Shown piece by piece: positions 1 to 9,739 of a DNA stretch of 64,000 nucleotides. The position numbers were made by a program, and so were the translations under genes. The notes below the pieces were generated by a model. The model ran no database searches. It worked only from the letters and a program-made list of their open reading frames with translations, and was not told the DNA's origin. The stretch covers positions 1,035,716-1,099,715 of the forward strand of contig MNCI01029492.1 in NCBI GenBank assembly GCA_015680685.1, written 5' to 3'. The first letter of the stretch is position 1; every line of letters starts with the position of its first letter. Source of the stretch: Gnetum montanum (lineage: Eukaryota > Streptophyta > Gnetopsida > Gnetales > Gnetaceae).

Positions 1-590
1 CCCATGCCTCCAACACAACCATCACCTTGTGTACCCTATACTCCTCCTAACTTTCAGCATTTTCATTCTTTTACTCCTTCTACAGCGCCACCAACTATTC
101 CTAAGGTCTCTACACCATAGCAAAAACCCACGGATAGTACTTGTGCTACTACTTCCAACAGCAGTGAGAAGCCTCCTCAACATCAAAAGTGTTCCTTCTT
201 TAAACATGATCGTAAGAAGAGACAACACAATTTCGAGGCCACTGCATCTTCCAACTCAGCACAAGTCCCACACTAGGGTGCACCCTTACCTTTGAACCCA
301 ATGCCTCATGTAACTCCATCAAGGCCACCAACTCACACTCCAACAACAATACGGCCCAATGAACACAACCGTGGAGAGCAATAACCCAATCTTTGCATAC
401 CATCTTTCGGTCACAAACATTATAGTGGGTCAACTTGTTATTCAGGAACTACATTGTACAAATTGCTACACTATGCTCATTATAATCAAGTGTGTGAAAC
501 CCAATGGGGTAAATATGACCAAGCAAGAATACTTCCAAAATGCAAGGATCCCTGTCGTCAATTATTAATCCTTTCCATCCTCAATCGTTT
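1..590 (+). pseudogene. gag C-terminal remnant of element A
   Basis: Frame 1 from base 1 reads a proline- and threonine-rich stretch (PYTPPNFQHFHSFTPSTAPP) followed by a basic segment with KHDRKKRQ, broken by stop codons near 118 and 273. The composition resembles the Pro-rich, basic gag C-terminus of elements 1, 2 and 5 in this window. A T-rich noncoding block follows directly, with no protease, reverse transcriptase or integrase before ORF3, so element A looks like a pol-less copy. The gag assignment is inferred from composition and position, not from a domain match. Confidence 0.4.
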
Positions 591-2492
591 AGCTATGAGG
601 GATATCCCTCATTCTAATAAGCAGGATTAATAACCACTTTTTAGTTTTCCTTAATTTTTCAATTTTTGTTTTCTAGTTTTTCATTTTTCAACTTTTTGTT
701 TTATCTTCTTATCTTTTGTGTTTTTGTCCTTTTACGTTTTTGTAAGTAATCTCTTCTATGAATAAAACACTCATGTAGCTCATTGGTTGAGGTGTGTTCT
801 ATGTTATCAAGTCTCAAAAGATCAATTATTTTGACAGTGAGCTCATTACAAATAAGAGGTTCTGTTCGAGGGTGCAGTGATATTCTTGAAATTCTTAGAA
901 CTTAAAATTAATTTTGTGTTCATTGTACCCAGAATGAAGAAGGATGGACCAAGAGGAAATGATTAGGATGTGACATCAAGGGGACTTCTGGATTCTCTTT
1001 GGTGATGTCTGTGGGAGTTATCATGCAATGTGGTTGTACTAAGATCCTTGTAGATCTAATGAAAAATGGGAGTAAGAGTAATCAAAAGGGCACTCAAAAA
1101 TTAATGTTGTGCTAGGGGGTCCCACTGGAAAGACATGCATCCATGCCTGAAGGTTGGCAGCTTCTCTGGATTTAGTATTTAAAAAAGGAGAAAAAAAAAG
1201 AAAGAGAAAAGAAGAAAAGTGCCACAAAACAAAAATCACTCCTCCCTTCAATAAAACGCCAAGTGATCGAACGCCTTGTTGTTATGGTACTCTCATAGTT
1301 GCTCATCATGGGATGAAACAATGTGATGTCACTAATTAGAGGAATGGACTTGGTCCTAATCTTGGAATGACAAGTTAATGACACCCTAATCATGCTCTAC
1401 ACGCAGGATTCACTGTGTCCTGGGTCAGTTACCTCATGTCCCAATCTCTACGATCCCTTTCTATAGTTCGTCTCATCTCACTATTTGTGTAATTGTAGCT
1501 CGTGTCCCGTGTAGCATAGAATTTTCATCTCATCACAGTGATAACTACATGTGTGTGTTTTGTGGAGTTAGTGTGGATTACCCTTCTAGTGCCCAGGAAC
1601 ACTTTAAGTGTGGTTACATAAGGGCATTATAGGTTGGAACCTACTTTGGGGAGGACCCACTTGTGTAATTTTTTGTAATCTTCACTTATGATATAGCTCA
1701 CACACACCATTTCTTACCCTCAGCCTATTTTTCCTAACATTCTTTTCCTACTATTACCCTCTGAATTTCAATGTTCCCATGAACCATCACATAACCTTTT
1801 TCTTACCACCCAGGTTTTATCAATCAATTACACTCACTCATCATTATTCGTGCCTTCAAAACCATCTAATTACCAGAGAACCCCTTCCTAATAGCCCAAT
1901 GTCCTAAGTTACATCGTTTAATTTCAAAGAAATATTAAAAATTTGGTACATTCTCTAAGTGTCCTAACTTTGATGAAAATATATATACATGACCCCCCTA
2001 TGATAATCAACATCATTTGAAATTGTTCACGCAAGGGAAGTTTTTCAAATTTCTCTCTATGACTTGCGATTGCGCGTCCCTTGCTTTCATATCCATAACT
2101 CGCTCGCTGGTACTCTGATTTTCATTTTGTTGAACCTACTTGAACCCGAAGTGTTTAGCTTAGTTGTGGGGGAGGGGCATACACCGAATAGCACATAAAT
2201 TTTTCAAATTTTTTTTGAAATTCATCATCACCCAAAGGAAATATTTAAGGGTAATTAGTTGTAAAATTAAGAATAGAATGTGTCAAAAACAATTTCATCC
2301 CCTTAGCTATACCAGAAAATTAAATTTGAAAACCACCTAAGCAAAGAGAACTCAACATTACAATCTTTCGGGGATATGTTCTTCCAATAATTAACATCAC
2401 AGGGAAATAAAGTAAATCTATTAAGGTAAGCAGTAAGGTATAACCTAACTTTGGTAACAACCTTACTAACGATTGGTCCCGTGTGATTGCAG
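591..2492 (+). other. noncoding internal region of element A with ORF3 leader
   Basis: There is no credible reading frame. In order it holds a T-rich stretch (620-740), a tRNA-like patch (about 770-870), a segment homologous to element B (1250-1480 matches about 4510-4720), a TATA-like run (ATATATATACATG, about 1979-1991), and a leader ending in a purine-rich site (TTAGTTGTGGGGGAGGGG, about 2162-2179). A splice-donor-like GGTAAGCAGTAAGG lies near 2424-2437 and an acceptor ends at 2492. The leader is shared with element B and, more distantly, with elements 1 and 2. This is the upstream control region of ORF3. Confidence 0.5.
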
Positions 2493-3260
2493 ATGACCCC
2501 AAAACGTAGACATCAGGAAGGTCCTGCTCAAGGTGTGATCAAACAATGTAGGAGAGGTGAAGGACAAGTTCTTTCCGAACAACATGCAGAGTAGGAGGAA
2601 CAATCATTTAGCATCCATCAAGAAGACCCTGCTACTGTACAATCAAGGCAGTCAGAATAAGGAGCTGCAGCAGCATCTGAACAAGGATGATATCTCACAC
2701 TGACCTAGGATTTTGTTCAGACCATCCATGAAAGGTCCATATTCACTGTAGTGATCATGGAATTAAACTCTGGACCTTTCAAAGAATTTGCTCTAGAGGC
2801 CGTTAGGGATCACCTCAAAGGATTCCCATTATGGCCTACCCTCTCTGAAAGCGGTGCCTGGTACTTTAGGGAAACGTACCAATTTTGGAACAATAAAGAA
2901 GAAGGAACCATGGTTAATAATTGTGGTGTGACTATTGAATTCTCTATTCAAGCCATTTTGGAAGTATTAAACCTTTCGAATACAGGGCCAAAAGTTGCTT
3001 AGAACCAGCTAGACACTTTTAGAATCGAGCAACTTAATAAACTGTTGACAGAGAATAAAAGGGTGGCAGAAGAAAAAGAGAAGGCTGACTGGGATGCCTC
3101 TATGGCACAAGCACAAACTTACATGCGTGCTAAGGCACTCAAGGCCTTAAAAGAGGAGAAACTCCAAGCCATACTTCAACGCCATCAAATCCCAAGACCT
3201 AGAGCATAAGAAAAGTGAAAGACACCTATGGAGGAGCCACCGCCACCAGGAACTACATGA
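2493..3260 (+). pseudogene. ORF3 of element A (3' extra frame, internally deleted)
   Basis: The ATG at 2493 follows a splice-acceptor sequence (GTGATTGCAG). The product starts with a basic, possibly nuclear-targeting motif (MTPKRRHQEGPAQ). Stops interrupt the next part, then a clear block at 2751-3000 contains WYFRETYQFWNNKEEG and NLSNTGPKVA, shared with the ORF3 of elements B and 5. After a stop at 3000 it jumps to a charged coiled-coil tail and ends with RHQIPRPRA and MEEPPPPGTT. The middle, present in elements 4 and 5, is missing. Position between the coding region and the 3' polypurine tract recalls the extra 3' ORFs of Athila-type elements. No function is known to me. Family membership rests on in-window homology. 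Confidence 0.6.
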
Positions 3261-3427
3261 GTTCCACCATTTTGTAATCATAGGATATTCTTTTGTGTTG
3301 TGTCTCAATTTTTTTTAGACTCCACACTGCAACATGAATCCATTCTAGTCAGTCAATAATCCCATACCTATTCACTGTGTAATCAATGGAGCCTTTTCTC
3401 TCTGTAACTCGAGGATGAGTTTTCATT

Positions 3428-3441
3428 CAGTCGTGGGGGTA
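3428..3441 (+). promoter_or_regulatory. polypurine tract of element A
   Basis: CAGTCGTGGGGGTA lies directly before the LTR, where second-strand DNA synthesis is primed. The same motif, as CAGTCATGGGGGTA, borders the other LTRs of the family. Confidence 0.7.
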
Positions 3442-4358
3442 TCATGAGTCATGAATTTGCTGGTTGTGATATCATTGCTATGATATCACAACCATGATAT
3501 CCCATGGACCACGATATCACGTACGTGATATCGCAGCCATGATATCACATCATCCGTGATATCGCGTACACGATATCGCATGCTCACCGCGATATCGCGT
3601 ACGCGATATTGCAACCCGCCACCAGTTCTATAAATAAGAGGTAGCTCTCCCTTGTTTCTTAGTTTTATTTTAGATTGTAGATAGACTCTGGTAGTTTTAT
3701 CCCTCTAGAGTTAGAATATTTTCCAGTGTCTCCCCATAGTGTGGTGAATGTAATTGTACGGCATCCTTTATTCGAGTGTGACGTACTTGGACACGCACAT
3801 GACTGATAATAAAGATCAGGATTACTTCATCATTATAGCATTCACTTTGTTTATTTATTTATTTATTTGTTATTTACTTCTTTCCTAATTATTCTCTCTT
3901 ACCCTTAAACTCATGTTAAAACGTGGAATGAGTATGACTTGATTACGAGCATTTAAGTGTGACTACTTGGTAACCCAGTAGCGTACCTAAGATTTATGCT
4001 TGGTAATCCCAGTGGTAGTCATGCACGAAGTTCAAGATGTGTACAGATAATTAAGGAATGGATGCTCATTGCACTTAGCCTAGATTAGATTCTTTTACCC
4101 TTTCTCTCTTAGCTTAGATAATATTACTTTCTATTGCCTTTAGGAGTAGCATTAGAGTAGAAACCCATCATACACCTCGCTCTAGACTAAACCATACGTG
4201 ACAAATATAATACTAGTCCAAGTGGGAAGATAGCAAACTACGACCTAAGGCTAACTGTCTAAGTGCCACAACTAGTCCATCTACGGAGTTCGATCGGATT
4301 GCATGTGAAAATGCTTGTATTCATATGGTTGAGTGTAGGGGTACCTTGCCACTCATCA
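3442..4358 (+). repeat. 3' LTR of element A
   Basis: The 917-bp LTR starts TCATGAG (consensus TGATG) right after the polypurine tract and ends ...GGGGTACCTTGCCACTCATCA. U3 holds a GATATC palindrome array, then a TATA box (CTATAAATA, 3628-3636) and a poly(A) signal (AATAAA, 3808-3813). The end aligns with the inverted starts of the minus-oriented LTRs at 13460, 19618, 21039 and 27245. The matching 5' LTR lies outside the window. Confidence 0.85.
3467..3612 (+). repeat. GATATC palindrome array in U3 of element A
   Basis: Ten GATATC/GATATT cores start at 3468, 3482, 3496, 3513, 3527, 3541, 3558, 3572, 3591 and 3605. Spacing is mostly 14 or 17 bp. The best-preserved pair is GATATCGCGTACGCGATAT. 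CpG sites within it are often changed to TpG or CpA. Confidence 0.9.
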
Positions 4359-5816
4359 CATTCCAACCACCACATCCAAAGACACCCAATGATTTGAATA
4401 TGATCGGGTCCCAATATTTCCAAAATGCAAATGTCACAAAAACAAAGTGTGCCAAAGCAGCTAGACAAAAACAAATGTGCTACAAAGAAATTTCAAATCA
4501 CTCCTTCCTTGAACAAAATACTAAGTGACTGTACACATTATTGTCATGATGCTCTTATGGTTGTCCATCATTGGATGAAACAATGCAATGTCACTAATCG
4601 AAAGAATGGACTTAATCTTGATTTTGGAGTGATAGGCTAATAACACATTAATCACACCCTACACTGAAGATTCATTATGCCCTGGGTCAGTAACCTCATG
4701 TCCCAATCTCTACAATCCCTTCCACAATTTTCCTCATCTTGTTGTTCATGTATTTGTGACTCATGTCTTGTGTAGCATTAAATTCATATCTCATCACGAT
4801 GGTATCTACATGTATGTGTTTTGTGCAACTAGTGTGGATTACATTTCACCCTTCTAGTACCTACGGACATTTTCAGGGTGGTTACATAAGGGCATCATAG
4901 GTAGGAACCTGCTTTGGGGAGGATCCACTTGCATAACCTTTGTAATTTACACTCATTGCACATCACCACCACATCATTTTATACCTTCCATGTACTTCAT
5001 TACCAAATTTATTCTTTCCCTTACTATCCTTTTACTTCCAACATTCCTATGCACCATAACATGCCCTTTTTCCTCATTCTATTCATGCATTTCATTATCA
5101 TATTCTACCCCATTATACCTTTTATGCCTCCCAGTCTATTCAATGTCACCCTGGACCTTTTTAATTACCCCCAAATCCTTCATTTTTGACCTTGGAAATT
5201 TAGACATGCATTCATTTTACTAAGTACCCTATTTTCAATAGGCCTCACTATCAGGTACCCGATATCGGGTCCATGATATTGGGTAAGCGATATCGCATCC
5301 ATCAAAACTATATATATGGATTGCATCCCCTCCTCCCCTGCCATGTACTTCAACATCATTTTACACTATTCATGTGAGGGGATTTGTTCAAATTTTCTTC
5401 CACAAACTTGCTAGCTTATGCACCTATCATTCACACATCCATAACTTTCTTGTTAATGCTCTGATTCCCATTCTGATTGAACCTATCTGAACCCGAAGTG
5501 TTCAGCTTAGTTGTAGGGGAAGGGTATGCTCCAAGTTGTGCGTAATTTTCCAAATCACCCGAAGGATATCATAAAGGGTAAGTGACCATAGAAACTATTA
5601 AACACATTGCAAAATCAATTTTCTCTCTTCACTCATATCATGAGAATTAATTTTTGGAGCCACCTAATCAAATTGGGCCTAATATCAAAACTTTTAAAGG
5701 ACATTTTCATAAAATTTCCTAATTTTGGATCACACGAAAAAAAACAAATTCATTAAAGGTAAGAAGTAAGGGTATAAGTTACATTGTGTAAATAACCTTA
5801 CTAATAGTTGACCCCG
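4359..5816 (+). other. noncoding internal region of element B
   Basis: It begins directly after the LTR of element A with no primer binding site, so A probably inserted into B and the rest of B lies to the left of the window. Bases 4500-4720 resemble 1250-1440 of element A. The ORF3 leader (AACCCGAAGTGTTCAGCTTAG, near 5490) is shared with A. A GATATC block with TATA box is listed separately. There is no credible gene; the frames of 60-90 codons here are short and unlike any family. Confidence 0.5.
5254..5318 (+). promoter_or_regulatory. internal GATATC block and TATA box before ORF3 (element B)
   Basis: A perfect 14-bp palindrome ACCCGATATCGGGT is followed by GATATT and GCGATATCGC, then by ACTATATATATGG (about 5308-5319). 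The arrangement of palindromes then TATA copies the LTR U3 but lies inside the element, about 0.5 kb upstream of ORF3. The promoter role is inferred. Confidence 0.55.
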
Positions 5817-7123
5817 TGTGATAACGTGGACAGCAAGGAGGACCCTCTCAAGGTGCATCCAAATGACTAAGGAGAGGCAAAGGCTAGGCATCTCCCGAGA
5901 GGAACATACAGACCACCAAGGAGAGGGATACGCCAAGCGTATCCCAAGGAATGTATATAATAGGAGGCATAATCATTCAACATCCATCAAGAGCCTCCTG
6001 TTACTATGCAATCAAGACAGGCTAAAAGAGGAGCTGCTGAAGCACCTGAACAAGGACAACATCTCACATTGTCCCCGAAATGTGTTCAAACAATCCACAA
6101 AATGTCCACATCAGCAACCGTGCTCATGAAACTCAACTTTGGACCTTTCACCAAGTGCACTCCTGAAGTAGTTAGGGACCAACTCAAAGGATCCCCATTA
6201 TGGCCTATCCTCTTTGAAAGTGATGCCTGGTACTTGGGAGAGATGTACCAATTTTGGCACAATAAAGAAGAAGGCACCATAGTTGATATTGGTGGTCTTT
6301 CTATAGATTTCTTTACCAAAGCCATTTTGGAAGTGTTAAATATTTCGAATACAGGGCCGAAAATTGCTCACCTACCCACTCGCTCTAATGTTGATGCATG
6401 AAAAATTTGGTTTAAAAGGATGTACGGCAAGGAAGACAAGGTGTATGGAGAGTTGACCTTGGACCAAGTGGGGATGTACAAGCAAGTAGTTGAAAAAGAA
6501 ATCCATATGGCCAAGGCCCATATCAACACTCTTAGTGCTCAAAACACTAACTGGAAGGCCATATTAGATACCTATGTGTTTGTCCACCAAGCAGAGCTCA
6601 AAATTCGGGACCTACAAATACAAGATCTTACAGCATACATGGAACTAGAAAACCTGTGGTATGCCAATTTAGCCATGCTAATAGCAGGATGCCCAAGAAC
6701 AGAGCTAGAGAAGCAGGTAGCAACCACGTATGTGAAATATGGAACTGAATTTGCTGAGCACAAGAAGATGTTGCAGAAATTAGAAGTCACAAATTCTAAC
6801 TTAGAGGTGGTCAAGGCTAGCTACCAATTCGATGGCTTATAGACTACTAGGAATACAAGGATAAGGCTAGAGCCCATGAGAAGGAACAATGACTATTTTT
6901 GGCTTAGTATGTCAAGGCCAATCAAATGTTCCCACAATTATCTTGTCCATGGGAGGTGTCGACTTCATCAATCATTGGAACATCAGCATGGATGACACAA
7001 AACCCCCAAACCAAAGAGGAAAAGCTCTAGGCACTCCTTCAAAGCCATCAACTTCCAAAACCTAGAGCACAAGACAAGGGGAAGAGGCCCATGGAGGAGC
7101 CACCACTACCAAGAACCACATGA
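5817..7123 (+). pseudogene. ORF3 of element B
   Basis: It is homologous to ORF3 of element A; the start codon region is damaged by a small deletion. Two long frames remain. One, 6006-6401, carries WYLGEMYQFWHNKEEG, a segment with alternating hydrophobic residues, and NISNTGPKIAHLPTRSN. The other, 6420-6842, carries MYGKEDKVYGELTLDQVG and then a coiled coil with heptad-like leucines (KIRDLQIQDLTAYMELENLW, ELEKQVATTYVKYGTEFAEH). A stop near 6400 separates them. The tail reads LPKPRAQDKGKRPMEEPPLP and stops at 7121-7123. About 180 bp then lead to the polypurine tract. Possible analogy to the putative plant transposon protein region found downstream of pol in Athila elements is inference only. 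Confidence 0.65.
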
Positions 7124-7292
7124 GTTCCAAAAATTTTGCATTCTGCACTCTATGTCTATGTCCCAATTTTGTTTTGTTTAATTCCACACTATGACATGAG
7201 TAAATTCCTAGTAGTCAATAATCCCATACCTATCCACTATGTAATTAATTGCACTTGTTCTCATTTTTTTGACTCAAGAACAAGTTTTTATT

Positions 7293-7305
7293 CAGTCGTG
7301 GGGTA
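7293..7305 (+). promoter_or_regulatory. polypurine tract of element B
   Basis: CAGTCGTGGGGTA lies immediately before the LTR start and matches the family motif with one G fewer. Confidence 0.65.
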
Positions 7306-8208
7306 TGATGAAGCATCCAGTGGATAGCATCAATTGGGCTGCATCGATGAAGCCCTGTCAATGCGCCCACATCAACGTGACCTTGTCAATGCATCTTTCC
7401 ACGCATTGACGTGGCCTCATCAACGTAGAGTTCATTTTCTGTTATAAATATGCATGCACCTACCACATCGATTTAGACATCTTATGTTCAAGTTTTAGCG
7501 AAGCTCTTATAGTTTTTTTCCATAGGAGTTAGACTATTTTCCCAAGTGCATGTCCGCAATGTGATGCTTGTAATTCTATGGAACCTTTATTCGAGTGTGA
7601 TGTACTTGAACATGCACATGATCGACAATAAAGATCGAGATTACTCCATCATTGTAGCATTCACTTAGTTTTAATTGTTTAATTATTATTGTTAATTGTT
7701 ATTGTTATTTATTATTATTTTAGTTAATATTTCTTTACCATAATTTACTATTCCTATTATTAAATGTGGAATGAGTATGACTTAATCATGAGCATTGAAG
7801 TGTAACTAGTTGGTAACTTAGTAGCGTATCTAAGAGCGCTCAAGTAATATATGCTTGGTAAGCCCAGAAGTAGTACACGAGGTCCAAGATGTGTATGGAT
7901 GATTAAGGATGGATGCTCATCACACTTAGGATAGCTTAGATTCTCTTCTCCCAATCCCTCTTAGCTAAAACAAAGTTATTTTCCATTGCCTCTAGGAGTA
8001 GCACTAGTTTAGGCCCACATCATACACCTCACTCTAGAGTAAACCATACATGATGAAGCAAATACTAGTCCAGGTGGAAAGACAACGAACTATGATCAAC
8101 GTATAATGATCTAGATACCACAACAAGACCATCCATGGAGTTCGACCAGATCATGTGTGAATGCTCGTATTCATATGGTTGAGTGTAGGGGTACCTTACC
8201 ACTCATCA
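7306..8208 (+). repeat. 3' LTR of element B (TGACG-type U3)
   Basis: The 903-bp LTR begins TGATGAAGC and ends ...GGGGTACCTTACCACTCATCA. R/U5 matches the family (AATAAA at 7627-7632, GAATGAGTATGACTTAATCA near 7770). U3 has no GATATC array. It has boxes such as CATCAACGTGAC and CATTGACGTGGCC (TGACGTGG at 7407-7414), then a TATA box (TTATAAATA, 7442-7450). TGACGTGG is a classic plant bZIP binding core; its use here is inferred. Confidence 0.85.
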
Positions 8209-8887
8209 AACAACTATCTTTACTTCTTTTTCATCTAATTATTTGGCTTCTAATTTTTTAGGTTCTCTCCAACTAGTTGCTTCAGTATCTTGAGACATGA
8301 AAGCCTCTCCCCAAGAATCTCTTTATTAGACTCTCCTTGATATTCAACTTCGATGGTGCATTCATGAAAACTATGCTAAACATTTGAATGTATAGATAGT
8401 CCACTAGTAAGAAATCTAAACTCATCTAAAATCCATCATAAGAACATGCTTTCATTAGATGCTTCACGGGCAGGTGCCTTACAATAGGCTCTCAAGACAT
8501 GCTCTGGGCAGCATCCCGTGACATATGGGATAAAAGGCTTTCTCATTGCCTTCTCTCCAAGAACCATCTTTCTACCTTACACTCAAACACTTAACTTTCC
8601 TTTCACTTAAGCCTTCAATAGAGAAATGATGTTTTTCCAAGTAATTCACATCTCCTTATATAATGTAAGGTAAAATTTGAAATTCCCACCAATTTTACTA
8701 ACTAACTTTGCCACTAAGCTTAAACATATTTAATTTCCATAATCATATGATTGGCTAATTCAAATTNGTCTTCAAATACTTATTTCTTGCTTTGAAACGG
8801 ACCAATCCATATTGCTAAAAACTTATTTGACTTCTTCATATTCCATAATAATGCTAGATTACCAACTATAAAAGTTCTTTTTAAAGC
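8209..8887. other. host or older repeat sequence between elements B and 3
   Basis: No gene is seen apart from a short integrase-like remnant at its right end. One ambiguous base (N) lies at 8767. Confidence 0.4.
8680..8880 (-). pseudogene. integrase C-terminal domain remnant of another gypsy element
   Basis: The minus strand from about 8879 reads FIVGNLALLWNMKKSNKFLA and then IWIGPFQSKK. This matches the usual integrase C-terminal pattern (valine-glycine-aspartate-leucine-valine-leucine, later W-x-GPF). It is truncated and differs from the TGATGAG family's own integrase tail, so it comes from a different lineage. Confidence 0.45.
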
Positions 8888-8891
8888 TTTT

Positions 8892-9739
8892 TGATGAGTG
8901 GCAAGGTACCCCTATGTCCAACCATACGAATCACAGGCATTCATGGGTGATCCGATTGAATTCCACATACTATAATTACTAACTATACTAGAGCTAAACA
9001 CTACATGTGTGTTATCCGTTCATTGTCTTCCCAATCCCACTTGTGAAATTCAATTGTATGGTTAAGTGTGACTAAGGCAAAAGATTTTTATTATTTTGTG
9101 TTTTATCAAATTTCTCACCTAGAATAAGAATAAAAGTAAGAGTGATTAAGTACTAAGTAAACTATGGTCTAATCTAGCCTAACACAAGTAACCGTTCCCA
9201 CTTTTTGGACACATCCTGAACTTTGTGTAAGCACCATTCGGTTGTCAAACGCTAACCGTTTCTAAGCTACCAAGTGGCACATGTATGTTCGAAGGGGTCA
9301 TGCTTGTGTATCTTAATGAGTTTCTTGGTTAATCAAAATTAATTACTACATAAATAATATTTATGTAAATTGCATGAAATATAAATGCATAAGAAAGAAA
9401 GTCTCAAGTGCTGCAAGGAATGAATCAAAAAGTTTGTCTTCATTGCCAACACAATGGTGTGTTCAGGTACATCAATGCTTGAATAAAGATCTATTCACAC
9501 TTAGATCTCCTGCTGTGGGCACTTGGAAAATATTCTAACTCTCAAATGGACAAACTGCAAGAGTTTTGCTACTTGACTATCAAAAACTACTCCTAATTGT
9601 GCACCTAAGCACTGTATTTATAAAACTGAGAGTAACTTTGCGATATTGAATGTATGATATCACATCTTGGATCACGATATCACGTACCCGATATTGCGAC
9701 CACCTTGATATTAGAGCATATGAAAAACATGATTTATCA
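8892..9739 (-). repeat. 3' LTR of element 3
   Basis: The 848-bp LTR starts TGATGAGTGGCAAGGTACCCC and ends TTATCA, followed by the complement of a polypurine tract (TACCCCCACAACTAAATG). A decayed GATATC array lies at 9640-9715 (cores such as CACGATATCACG), and a TATA box reads TTTATAAATAC on the minus strand near 9614-9623. The orientation is minus. The five bases before it are CTTTT; no partner LTR was found to confirm a target duplication. Confidence 0.8.

Noticed and set aside
3467-3612. GATATC repeats as a CRISPR array
   Set aside because: Units are 14-20 bp palindromes with no unique spacers, inside a plant LTR.
4914-5223. Overlapping plus frames of 77-91 codons rich in Phe, Tyr and Pro
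   Set aside because: T/C-rich leader sequence of element B; the two frames overlap and neither resembles a family.
3442-8208. LTRs at 3442 and 7306 as the two ends of one element
   Set aside because: Their U3 types differ, no primer binding site follows the first, and both are preceded by an ORF3 end and polypurine tract, so both are 3' LTRs.
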